From: Annona cherimola
Taxonomy: Eukaryota > Streptophyta > Magnoliopsida > Magnoliales > Annonaceae
Assembly: GCA_030490835.1 (NCBI GenBank)
Contig: CM059972.1
Span: forward strand, 36,497,452-36,561,451
Direction: 5' to 3'
DNA: 64,000 nt
The notes beneath the pieces were generated by a model. It searched no databases, was not told where the DNA came from, and was given only the letters and a program-made list of their open reading frames with translations. Both the position numbers and the translations under genes were made by a program. Shown here piece after piece: positions 9,964 through 20,134 of the stretch (position 1 is its first letter; each line of letters opens with the position of its first letter).

Positions 9964-12900
9964 TGTGGCGCCCCAAACCAAGCTTCACATCCTAGCCCTT
10001 ACCTCGGGATTGTATTGATTGATAAACATGATCATGATTATTGCCCTGTCACATGGCGGGTTTTAATGGTGTTTAACCAATATAATAATTCCTCATATTA
10101 CATCTCAGTCCTTTCTAATTTATTCCCAAGTCATTCATAACCAAGCCATTTCAAATTCATTTATTACATTTGCATAACCTGATGTTCAATCAACATTTCA
10201 TCTTTTGCCTAAATCAGATGTCACTGCATGTATGTATCACAGTCATCAATATAAAAGATTTGAATAGATTACATCTATTTAACATAAAACACTTCATATA
10301 GTTTACAATCATTTCACATGAGTTCCATAACATGAAAATTCTAAAGTTTTTCCATTGATTCCTTAAGCTAGCACTTGCTCCTTCGCCATATCCTGTCCAT
10401 CACCTATCTTTGGGTTTGGAAAATAAAATCGTGAGTCGAAACTCAATAAGCAAGCTATTTGCATTTTACAGGAAAATCATTTCAGGCAACATTTTGCATT
10501 TAAAATCACATTGGAAAGCAATTTATACCTTGTATAAAGGTATATCTTAAAAGCATGAAATCCAGTACCCATCACGGGTCCCATATGCATAATGTCATAT
10601 GAAAACATGAACATATATACCATTTCTCTCTTAGGATGGAAGCCATCCAGGCGACCATCCGTCACGTTAACTCTCATTTCAGAGAAGGCGCCGCCAGCCT
10701 TGGGCCTGTTTTAAGTGACTTGGCCACACCAGGGGGGGACAATCGGTCCGCTTATACCCTTCCAAGTGGACCTAGTATCCTGTGCACATGAACTTTTACA
10801 TAAATCCATCTTTAACAAGCTCGCATGATTTTTCAATCAGAAACATAGAATCACATCATTTTTCTATAGCATTTATCAAAGAAAGATTTCATAATATTGC
10901 ATTTAAAGTAAAACATCATTTCAACACCATTTTGCTAAGGGATGGCCATCCTTAAATACATTAGAAACAATTTCTATAGTTTCATCAAACAAGTTTAAGC
11001 AAAAATTTCATTTATGGAAACAATTTAGAAAAGCAAAAATCCTTTAGAAAATTTGCTTGCTTATATGAATTCCTTAGCTTTTTGTCACAGTTTTTTGTCA
11101 CAGCTTTTTTCTTTGCCTTTGCCTACATGAGAATAATATAATTTTTCATATATTTCTTTTTCTCATATTTCATTTAGTTTTCCAACCCATTCCATATACA
11201 TACATCATTTATTTGACTTCATAAGTCATCATACCATATATAACACATTTTTATATATTTCGTCGCCTATCACATATCATAACATATATATATGTAACCC
11301 TGCCATTAGGGTATTCATTTCAATTACACCAACTTCATTCAATAATCATCATACATAGGTTCATTAACCTTACATTGCTATTTATCCATTTTTTCCAAAA
11401 TACATGCATCGGTGCTTGTTTTAGCACATGTTATCGCCTTAGGCTTCATTAATCAAGTCCAAAATTTTGGAATTAATATCATAAAACCTTCAAAAAAGAT
11501 ATATAAACATGGAATTCATCTTATTTTTATGCAATTTTGCACAAAATCATTTTTCATAAGTCATTCATCACCTATTAACCTTTATCCCTTCACATAAGCC
11601 CATTTAGCACATATATATAATGCATTTCATAAAATTTGATAACTCAGAAATTTAATCCATATTTTAGTGGGTTAATTACCCTTAATTATCACTTCATTTA
11701 GGGTATTTTCATGGGATTTAAATTCATTCACCATAGGTTTCCAAAACCGCAAGTTTGAAACCCGTTTTTTCACCCGTTTAACGTGTCTTTTGACATATAA
11801 CCCTATGCAGTTATATAATTCCGAAATTCCAAAAAATAAATCCATTTTTCCTAATCAAAATTTATGGATTTAACACATAAATAAAAACCATGAATTATCA
11901 TTTCTTAAAATAGCAAGTTACCTCCACGTTTTGAGTCCCGTTTCACATCGGTTTGTCACTCTTTCATAAAATCTATAAAAATCTGTTATAGGGCTTCTTT
12001 TCCCAAAAATTTTTGGGCATCCATAATACCTTAAACCTAGGGTATTTTACCCTACATAACATGCATAAAACATGCAAACCCATTTTCATAGTATTTTTAG
12101 CATATAAACATAGAAATTAGGTCAAAATCATTACTTTGCATTCCATAACTTCAAAAATTCATCATTTAAGCATAAACCATCATATATTTTGCATTAATAC
12201 ATGATTCATAACCTAATCATATCATCAAACCAAAACAGCAACTTGTCTTGGAGATTTAGGATTTACCAACTTGGATTTTCCACTTAATACACATGCATAA
12301 CTTCACTTTCATCAACTTAAACTTGTAAATTCATACATAAAACTTAATATCCATTTCATATTCATTCAAAATCATGTTAAATCACAATTTTACAGATCCT
12401 TTAAGCATCCCTTCCATATTCCCATTTTGGAGTTTAAAAACTCAAAATAAACCATTCGAACAACACATATACTTACTTGGTTTTGAGCTAAATCAAACCC
12501 TAGTACTTGGAGATGGTTTTCCTCCACAAATCCTCCTCCTTTTTCTTTTTTTTCCTTCTTCCTTGCTAGGGAAAATGGGATGTGATCTGCTGCTAGTTTC
12601 TTGGGTGAAAAATCTCACACTTAGCAATTTTCCAACCCCTTCTCTCAAGTGACGTGCATGGGTTTATAGGAGCTGGAATTTTTCCAGCTGTGGGCCCCAC
12701 TTCTTGGTGCATTTCCACCCACATAAATGATCCCATATCTACCTTATGTGCTGGTTGAATTACAGCGTAATAAAATGGGGTTTTACCATTTTACAAAATT
12801 CACAAAATCTGCTCAAAATCCTAGCCCTCCAAGTGTCCAGCCTTGCATGTCCATTGTTGCCCATTTTTTGCATCCAATTTTTCATTTTTTTAAAATCCCA

Positions 12901-14000
12901 TTTTGAGGGTAAATTATACACCTGATTACCCCTTAATTAATCCATTAATTTATCATGAAAAAACAAAAATGGCAGCAACAGTAGCACATTTCTGCACGTT
13001 AAAATAGCCATATGCTGACCACTTATTTCATCTCCAATGCATCTGCATCTCATGATTGTTTTGCTGAAAATTTTGCATGTTTAAAAATATATTTTAGTGT
13101 CCCTACATGTCAGCAAAATTTGTGGCATATTTAACGAATAAAAAAAATCAAAAATATACATCCAGCAGCCCCTTGGACGTCCCATGTTACCACATTATCT
13201 ATGCATAGGTTTTGCCTTTTGTAGCTCCATCATCATATGCATTTAATAGCTGGATAATTCTCATATTTTTGCATTTCAAATAATTACACAAAATACCCTA
13301 GAAATGGCCTGAAATTTCCACCTCAAATCCCATTCACATCATGCAATTATGCTTGGTACTCTAGCATTAAATGCAATGTACTCATGTGGAGCATTAGTCA
13401 ACCATGCTCACCTTTTCAATGCAGGTATTTTCTCAAAATTTCATGCTTAATCCAAGCCATCCAAACCAACCATCTCATAAATTTATTCAACCGTTTCAAA
13501 TTTCATCTCAATTCAATTTTCCTGGCTCCCGTTATAGTCGTTTTAAGTTAACGGTTGAAATTGGAATATAATCAATAAATCATAACTCTCATTTTATCAA
13601 GAATTTTCAAAACACATTAATTCCAAAATACCAAGCCCAATATCATTAATTTTTATTTCAAATTTCACTTGAATCCGCCTTATAGGCGTTGAGTTATGAA
13701 TTTTTCAATGTTTTTCCATTAAACTTGTCAATTATCATATAAATTCCCATAATTCATATTAAATAATGGAAAATGATTTTTCATGATATATTTGCATATT
13801 TAAATCAACATCATTGTACTCTAATTCCATTATCTCATTTTAGCTCAAAATGATTAATCACATCATTATTGCTAATTTGTAACCCTAATTACAATAATTA
13901 GCAAAAATTATATAATACCTTCATGATTCAATAATTCACAAATAATATCATATACATGATTAATGCATGCATATGGGTTCTACCTGGTTAGGGTTTCACA
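9964..14000 (-). repeat. 3' LTR of element II
   Basis: The 4037-bp LTR is a mirror copy of the LTRs of element I, from TGTGGCGCC at 9964 to GGTTTCACA at 14000. The GC-rich island shared by the family lies at about 10625-10790. No gene is credible in it. Confidence 0.92.
12663..12670 (-). promoter_or_regulatory. Candidate LTR TATA box, element II 3' LTR
   Basis: The minus strand reads CCTATAAA in a GC-richer context, followed by ACCCATGCACGTCAC. The matching place in the other LTR reads CTTATAAA (41399-41406). In element I the box has decayed (CTTATACG near 4597). Confidence 0.45.
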
Positions 14001-14036
14001 ATCCTTCTCCCTTATAACAGGTTTCGTCCCGAAACC
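14001..14036 (-). promoter_or_regulatory. Polypurine tract and adjacent palindrome, element II
   Basis: The minus strand reads TTATAAGGGAGAAGGAT directly before the 3' LTR, the expected plus-strand primer tract. Next to it, 14020-14036 is a perfect inverted repeat, GGTTTCG-TCC-CGAAACC, also found next to the tract of element III (28831-28847) and degenerate in element I (46231-46247). Confidence 0.75.
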
Positions 14037-14038
14037 GT

Positions 14039-14715
14039 CTATTCTTTAAATAGATGGGGGTACTTTCGTTCCACTTCTTCCTTTAGCTCCTAAGTGGCTT
14101 CATTTTCAGAATATCGGTTTCATTGCACTTTAACGTACTCGATTTCCCGATTCTGAAGCTTTTGTACCTTATGATCCAAGATCCTCACTGGTATTTCTTC
14201 ATAATTTAGATAATCTTGAATCGGCAAATTCTCAGCCACTAATATATGTGTTGGGTCCGGAACATATTTCCTAAGCATCGATATATGAAACACATTGTGA
14301 ACTAGGGCTAGCTCTGGGGGTAAGGCTACCCGATATGCCAGTTTCCTAACCTTTTCCAAAACTTCAAATGGTCCAATGTACTTGGGATTCAATTTTTCCC
14401 TTTTCCTAAACCTTGTAACTCCCTTGAATGGCGTGACCTTTATAAACACGTGTTCGCCAACTTTGATGTTCAAATCCCTTCTTTTGTAGTCTGTATAACT
14501 CTTTTGCCAACTCTGGGCTGTGAGTATACACTGGCGAATAGTTTTCACCTTGTCTGCCATTCGTTGAGATAAGTCTGGGCTAATCGTTTCTCTCTAACTT
14601 CATCCCAGTTCAACGGCGTTCGACACCGTCGACCATACAATGCCTCAAATGGAGCCATTTGGATGCTTGCTTGATAACTATTATTATATGCGAATTCCAT
14701 GATCCTCCAAACTCC
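14039..14715 (-). pseudogene. pol: Integrase C-terminal part with chromodomain-like tail, element II
   Basis: This is the 3' remainder of element II pol, separated from the rest by element III. It contains the end of the integrase core (MAPFEALYGRRCR), the region after it (GPFEVLEKV, then HNVFHISMLRKYV), and a tail ending RKYPHLFKE that resembles the chromodomain of Tekay/Del elements (PVRILDHKV, then ENEAT). Two Trp codons of the chromodomain region have become stops (TGG to TGA and TAG), and the frame is shifted near 14580. The stop of the ancestral gene is at 14039. Confidence 0.88.
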
Positions 14716-14720
14716 AAAGT

Positions 14721-15816
14721 TGTGGCGCCCCGAACCGAGGCGTCACATTTGTCCTTACTCCAGGATCTTGTCGATTGGTAAGTGTGAATCAGGATTGTTG
14801 CCCTGATCACGCGGCGGGTACTTAATTGGATCTCCTCCAATTTTTTTTCATTTCTTTTTCTTTCATCATATAAACATATACTCATCATCATTCATAATGG
14901 ACTTATCATAAATCATCAATTTCCCATATTATTCATCACTTCATAATTTCATACAACCTATGTCTTTTTCATCATATCCCATTAGGGAATCTATTCATAC
15001 AAAAATCTACTAACCTTTGCAGATTCCTCTTTTCCGTTAGCAACACATGAACTTCATTTCTTGGCTTTCCCTACACCTGTCTGAGGTTAGGAAAATAAAA
15101 CATGAGTCGAAACTCAATAAGCAAGCATTTTTCATTTTAAATGCATTCCTCTCCATTCGATAGAAGACACTTACCAAGTGATCAACTACCAACGGAATAG
15201 AAACCTTTTCGTAAACCATATTTCGAAACTTTTCATAAACCATTCATGTAAATCATTCGTAAATGCATTTCTCTCCATTCGATAGGAGACACTTAGCAAG
15301 TGATCAACTATCAATGGAATAGAAACCTTTTTATAAGATATGCAAATGCTTCCTTTCCACTCTTGACATAAACCTTTGTGCGCGGGTACGCTAGCCCAGG
15401 GAACATCTCACATAGCATGGTCCAATACGCAGGCTGTCTCCGACTTGGCCTCATCAAGGGAACCTCTCTTCCTCTTGACGCCTACATGGTTCCTACATGC
15501 ATGACTTTTGATTTTCCCGGCATTATATACCTCTTACACCAGGTGGCTTGTCATTCTCATGTAGAGAATTATTTGCATCATCCATTAAAAATATCTTTTC
15601 AAATCCATGTGTGCAAATACTTTCTTTCCATTACTGACATAAACCTTCGTGTGTGGGTACGCTAGCCCAGGGAACATCTCACATAGCGTGGTCCAATACG
15701 CCGGCTGTCTCCGACTTAGCCTCATCAAGGGGAACCTCTTTTCTTCTTGACGCCTACATGGTTCCTACATGAATGACTCTTGATTTTCCCGGCATTATAT
15801 ACCTCTTACACCAGGC
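14721..15816 (-). repeat. 3' LTR of element III, outer part (left of element IV)
   Basis: It starts TGTGGCGCCCCGAACCGAGG and is nearly identical to 29770-30866. It contains a ~121-bp tandem duplication (units from about 15141 and 15262) and the start of a ~270-bp tandem duplication. Element IV interrupts it at CAGGC. Confidence 0.9.
15342..15816 (-). repeat. ~270-bp tandem repeat in LTR of element III
   Basis: Two direct units begin at GCAAATG (15342) and GCAAATA (15612), each running through a GC-richer block (GGTACGCTAGCCCAGGGAAC, then TTACACCAGG). The second unit is cut at 15816 by element IV and resumes at 26624. The intact arrangement is seen in the other LTR at 30397-30938 (units starting 30397 and 30668). 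Confidence 0.85.
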
Positions 15817-17643
15817 TGTTGGTCCCGAGTTGATGGCTAAACCCAAGAGGGGAGGGGTGAATTGGGTTCTTTAAAAAATTCTTTAGTAAATTAAAAATCT
15901 TAACCCCTTGAAAGATTAATCCCCTTTTGAAAGCAAATAGAGAGCAATTAAGATAAAGCAGTAAAAGGAAGCAGAAGACAAGATTTATAGTGGTTCGGGC
16001 AAACCTTCCCTACTCCACTCTTCCAAGCTCACACTCCGTTGTGACTTGGGTTCCACTATGTATTCCTCAAATACACTTAGAGTCTCCGCTCTCTTCTAGA
16101 TTCAAGCTCTAGGGGGCATATACAACTTAGAGCCTATGCTCTCTTCTAGATTCAAGCTCTAGGGGGCATAAACAACACACTGCACAAGTAGGTGATGAGT
16201 CACACTCCAATCACACTACTTTGCATACACTTGATCTTAGCTACCCAAGCTAAATCAAGGTTAATACAACAAGACTTTGAAATAAGAAAAACTACACTTT
16301 ACAGAGATGTGTAGGCAGGTTGAGCTCGAGGAAGAAATTAGAAGCAGCTTGGATGAGTATCGATGAAGCAGCTTGCAACTTGAAGCTCTTTCTTCCTTTG
16401 AATGTTTATGGACCACTCAAAAACGGAGAAAAGGAAATGGAAACACTTTCTTGCACTTCTTTTCTCTCTTTGGACTTTGTGATGTGTATATGAGTGTCTT
16501 GTATATTCTTTCACGTTCATTTGAGTGTCCTTTTATAGAGTGAGGAAGATTTGAACGTTGTAGAGGTGGTTGGCGCGCAATAAATGATCTCCAACGTTCA
16601 AAAATTCGAACGTTATTTTCCAAGTCGAAGATGGAGTCGACTTGGCCTGCGACTTGACTTCCAAGTCGCACCTGGAGTCGACCTCGTGTGCGACTCCAGT
16701 TCTTCAGATTCCCAAGTCTGAGTGTTGGGTCGACTTGGCCTCAGACTTCAACTCAAGTCGATCCTGGAGTCGACTCGGGTTGCGACTTGGCTCGGCCTTT
16801 GCTAAAAATGCTTTGATCTTCATTTGATCTGCTTCTATCATGCTTGGCTTTCTTTCTTTGAATCATTTTCATTCTGGATGATTCCTCATACTTGTAGATC
16901 TTGTTAATCTTGAAGTCCTTATTTTTGGTTTATCTTGGATAGGCTTAAACCTCATGAATCTTTGGAGAGTTTGATTCTTGTAGAATAGATTCAAGTACCT
17001 TGCTTTGCTTTGGAGTCATTTGATCTTTAGGACTTGATAGACTTGATTTGATCTTGAACATGTATTCTTACTTTGAACTTGAGTGAAACTCAAGTTATCT
17101 TTGAGAATAGTCTTTGCTCCTTGATTTGGATCTTGATAAAGTTCAAGTAGGTTCTTGGAATGGGCTTGGAACTGCATTTTGAAGTCTGAACTTCTCAAGT
17201 CGAGGATGGAGTCGACCTTGTCTGCGACTTCACCCAAGTCGCACCTGGAGTCGACTTGGCCTGCGGCTTGGGCAGCTTTGTGCCCCAAAATCAGGTCTGC
17301 ATAGTTTTTCTCGACTGAAGTCGATAGTGAGGTCGACTTCGTGTGCGACTTGCCTTCCCAAGTCGCAAGTGGAATCGACTTAGCCTGCGACTTCACCTGC
17401 TACTCTTCCATTTCTGATTTTCCCTTTGAGGTTCAAAGTCAAGTCGATAGTGGAGTCGACTTTGGGATCGACTTCACCCTAAGTCAAAGTCCAAGTCGAC
17501 TTGGGGATCGACTTGGCTATTTCAGTTCCTTAATCATTGAGCAAACTCATTAGTACTCTTTAATATACTCAAATTAGCCTTTGTTAATCATCAAAACTTA
17601 AGCTTTGGTCAATTTTGTTTTGTTTTAAACATTGTTTCTAACA
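15817..17643 (-). repeat. 3' LTR of element IV
   Basis: The 1827-bp LTR starts TGTTGG and ends CTAACA. Compared with the 5' LTR it has an extra ~50-bp tandem copy (second copy about 16126-16175, TTAGAGCCTATGCTC). It lacks the extra 22-bp copy found in the 5' LTR. It has a TATA box at 16530-16537 (minus) and about nine GTCGAC cores between 16630 and 17500. Confidence 0.93.
16630..17520 (-). repeat. GTCGAC-centred palindromic arrays in U3
   Basis: Two clusters (about 16620-16790 and 17195-17520) are built from AAGTCGCA, GGAGTCGACTT and TGCGACTT blocks. The outer blocks are reverse complements of each other and the centre is itself a palindrome. I count nine GTCGAC hexamers in ~900 bp. Both clusters lie upstream of the TATA box in the element's own orientation. 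The same layout is present in the other copia LTRs here. Confidence 0.85.
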
Positions 17644-17657
17644 ATCTCCCCGTTTTT
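17644..17657 (-). promoter_or_regulatory. Polypurine tract of element IV
   Basis: The minus strand reads CAAAAACGGGGAGAT immediately before the 3' LTR (TGTTAG), the expected plus-strand primer. A second similar tract (AAAAGGGGGAGATA, 17920-17933) abuts the stop codon of the extra ORF; doubled tracts are a Sirevirus trait. Between the two is ~260 bp of AT-rich sequence without a gene. Confidence 0.8.
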
Positions 17658-17933
17658 GATGATTGACAAAACTAAATTGAGCTTGTTCCTTTTAAGATAA
17701 TTGCATTTCAAAAACAGAACATAACTGTCATAGCTTTCAACAAAATATGACTTTCAAACATTCAGAACACATATCAATCATAAACACATATTTGAGCATA
17801 AAAAAGTTTCATATATCATTCATGTTTTCAGTTTACAATGTAAAGCAAAAATGAAAATGAAACTCCTAAATACAAACTACCTGACCCGAAACTCAAAAAT
17901 TCTACTCAATTCCTATTCTATCTCCCCCTTTTG

Positions 17934-19538
17934 TCAATCTATCAAAAATTTGTCAATTCGCAAAGACTTTGTGAATTGAAATTGAGAGATGGGGTATGAG
18001 AGAGGTTTGATGGGAGGGTTATGGGCTGATGAATAGAAGGAGGAAACGGGTGCGGGAGACGGCTCGCGATGAACTGAACCCGATTCGAAGGGATCAAGTT
18101 CAGGCATGGGTCGCTTCTTGTGACGGCCTGAGGCGAGGTGGTATCGAATGGTACGCATTTCCCGATCGATTTGATCTTGTCGGGAATGCATATCATTGAT
18201 AGCATTCAAGACCTCAGTCACAAGACTAGTCATCCTATCCTCTTGATGACCCATTTCTTCCCGAAGAGCCGAAATCTCTTCTTTAATGCTCTGAAGCGTG
18301 GCCTCTTGAGATGATGTAGGACGCGCTCGTTCGGGTGCAGCAGATCCTTGAGGTGAGTAGGATCCGTGCGTCGCGGGAGATGCGGGCTCCGCTTGAGCAG
18401 GTGGTGCTTCGGGAGGTTGCTCCCCCTCAGCCTGTGCGTGGTCCTCTTGCTCTCGGGCTGGCTCGCCTAGCTTTTCCCGGATTCTATCTTCTCTGAATTG
18501 CTCCAGATTGATCTTCATTCGTTGGAGCAGTGCCTTGTTGATTGCATTCATCGTTCTAGGAACTTCAAATGGTTCCCCATCGATGTCTACCTCGAACCGT
18601 TCTAGAATCCTAGTGATCCAGGATCCGTAAGGTAGTACGCCTCTCGGATTGTCTTTCCGACACGCCAAGGCTTCTAGAAATAGCCTGGGAAGGCTGATCT
18701 TGACTTTATTGATTAACTTCCACAGGATCGTGGCTTCTTGTGGATTCAATTGATTTCTCCCGCCCCCTTTTGGATAGATACAGTGGGCGATTAGCAGACG
18801 GAGGACTCTGAGCCTAGGAGAAAGATCCATGTAATGCAAAAACTTTGTGCCTGCATGGTACTTGTTGCTCTTTGTCAGCTCGTTGTAGATTTTGTCCATT
18901 GTCAGGTCTGTAGGAAGTCGTTCTTCTTCATAGGGTACTTGAAGAATGCTCCCGATTCTTCTTAAGGCTTCATTTTGATTTGGGTTATTTAGAGAACCCA
19001 GATACATCTCGCTTCCTTTGACATAGGCTGAGAACTTGGTATCATCCCATAAATAGTAGAAGACTCTAGTGAGATCGGGATAGATCCTTTCGTCAGACTT
19101 TAACAGTTGTGTCCAACCTTGGAAGTCAAGCAACTCTTCTATATCAAACTCGTAGTCGCTGAGAAATTTGAAATCGATGTTTTTGGGAATGAATACCTTT
19201 CTCTCATAAAAATATTTGTAGAAGCGACTGTGTTGCTGCTCAAACTTGAAGTAGGTCGTGGGCATTTTCAAGACTTGCCCCTTTTTGATCGGGATTCTTG
19301 AGGAGGTTGAGCTTTGAGGCTGACTTTCCGACCTCGGAGCTCGATCAGACGATTGAGTAGTGGTTTGAAATCGAACCCGTCTACCTGTTGATGTCGATGG
19401 TTCCTCCCTTGCTCTCTTAGCGGGTGTCCTTTGTTTTCTAGGAACTTCCTCTTATGTGTTGGATTGGGAAGGTCTGGGCACTGGTCTTTGGGTAGGCTTT
19501 TTGACTGCTAGCTTTGGGAGTCTATCTTTTGGTGCCAT
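17934..19538 (-). pseudogene. Third ORF of element IV (plant transposon-protein-like), one stop
   Basis: An ATG at 19538 (MAPKDRLPKLAVKK) opens a 534-codon frame with one TAA at codon 29 (19452-19454). The longest uninterrupted piece runs from Met at 19271 for 445 codons. Parts in order: a basic Ser/Pro-rich N-terminus; a globular region with GWTQLL, YPDLTRVFYYLW, RIGSILQVP and LRVLRLLIAHCIYPKGG; an Ala/Pro/Glu-rich linker; a likely coiled coil (LQSIKEEISALREEM); and a polar tail. The globular part resembles the putative plant transposon protein domain seen in many transposon-borne plant ORFs; its role is unknown. It sits where Sireviruses carry an env-like gene, but I see no signal peptide or membrane segment. 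The stop codon abuts a second polypurine tract. Confidence 0.75.
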
Positions 19539-19961
19539 TTTGATTTGGGAGTTGGAAACTGAGGGAGAAAGGAATGGAAAATGAGAGAGAGAGCTGGTAG
19601 CGAGAGCTGTGAGAAAGAGAGAAAGAGAGCTGAGAGAGAAAGGAGAAGAGCTGCCGGAAATGGGAGAAGAATCGCCGGAAGAGGAGAAGAAGGGAAACAG
19701 AGAAGGGATCTGTCGCCGGAGAAGAGAAAAACAGAGGCTGAAGATCTGTGAGGCTGCCAGACAGAAAGGAAGCACTGCCGGAGGAGGGAAAAAGGGTGCT
19801 GGCCGAAGAAAACGCAATTGCCAGAGGGGAAAAGGAGAAGCAGTGGAAGGAAGGGAAATCGCCGGAAGAAGGGAAGGTTGCTGGCGGGAAAATGGAGAAG
19901 AAAAGAGAAAAAGAGAAGAAAAAGGGAAGAGACGAGGAAGTCGGACGGTCGCGCGCGCGGA
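19539..19961 (-). other. Pyrimidine-rich leader before the third ORF of element IV
   Basis: On the minus strand this ~420 bp is strongly C/T-rich (on the plus strand it appears as GA-rich with AGAGAGAG runs). I see no TATA box in it. Long plus-strand open frames here come from the purine bias and are not credible genes. It could be the 5' leader of a transcript for the third ORF. Confidence 0.5.
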
Positions 19962-20095
19962 GTCGACTTGCCCTAGGCGAAGTCGACTTCGACCCTGTGG
20001 AGTCGACTTCGCTATAGAAGCGGAGTCGACTTCACTTTCCCAAGTTGACTTGGCGGAGTCGACTTTGCTCCCATGGAGTCGACTTGACCCATCGA
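19962..20095 (-). repeat. Internal GTCGAC array between pol and the third ORF
   Basis: Six GTCGAC hexamers occur within about 125 bp (GGAGTCGACTT repeated), the densest cluster in the window. The motif is otherwise confined to U3 of the copia LTRs. It lies directly after the pol stop (20135) and ~430 bp before the third ORF's ATG. Confidence 0.85.
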
Positions 20096-20134
20096 CTTGA
20101 CCTTTTCAGATTTTAGTTTCTGGTTTAATTTTTC

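Noticed and set aside
17934..19538. Envelope-like gene in the copia element
   Set aside because: The position fits an env-like gene, but there is no signal peptide, membrane segment or glycoprotein-like cysteine pattern.
19609..20100. Plus-strand Lys/Glu/Arg-rich open frame of 163 codons
   Set aside because: It is the antisense of a C/T-rich leader in element IV; the low complexity comes from purine bias and it opposes all genes of the element.
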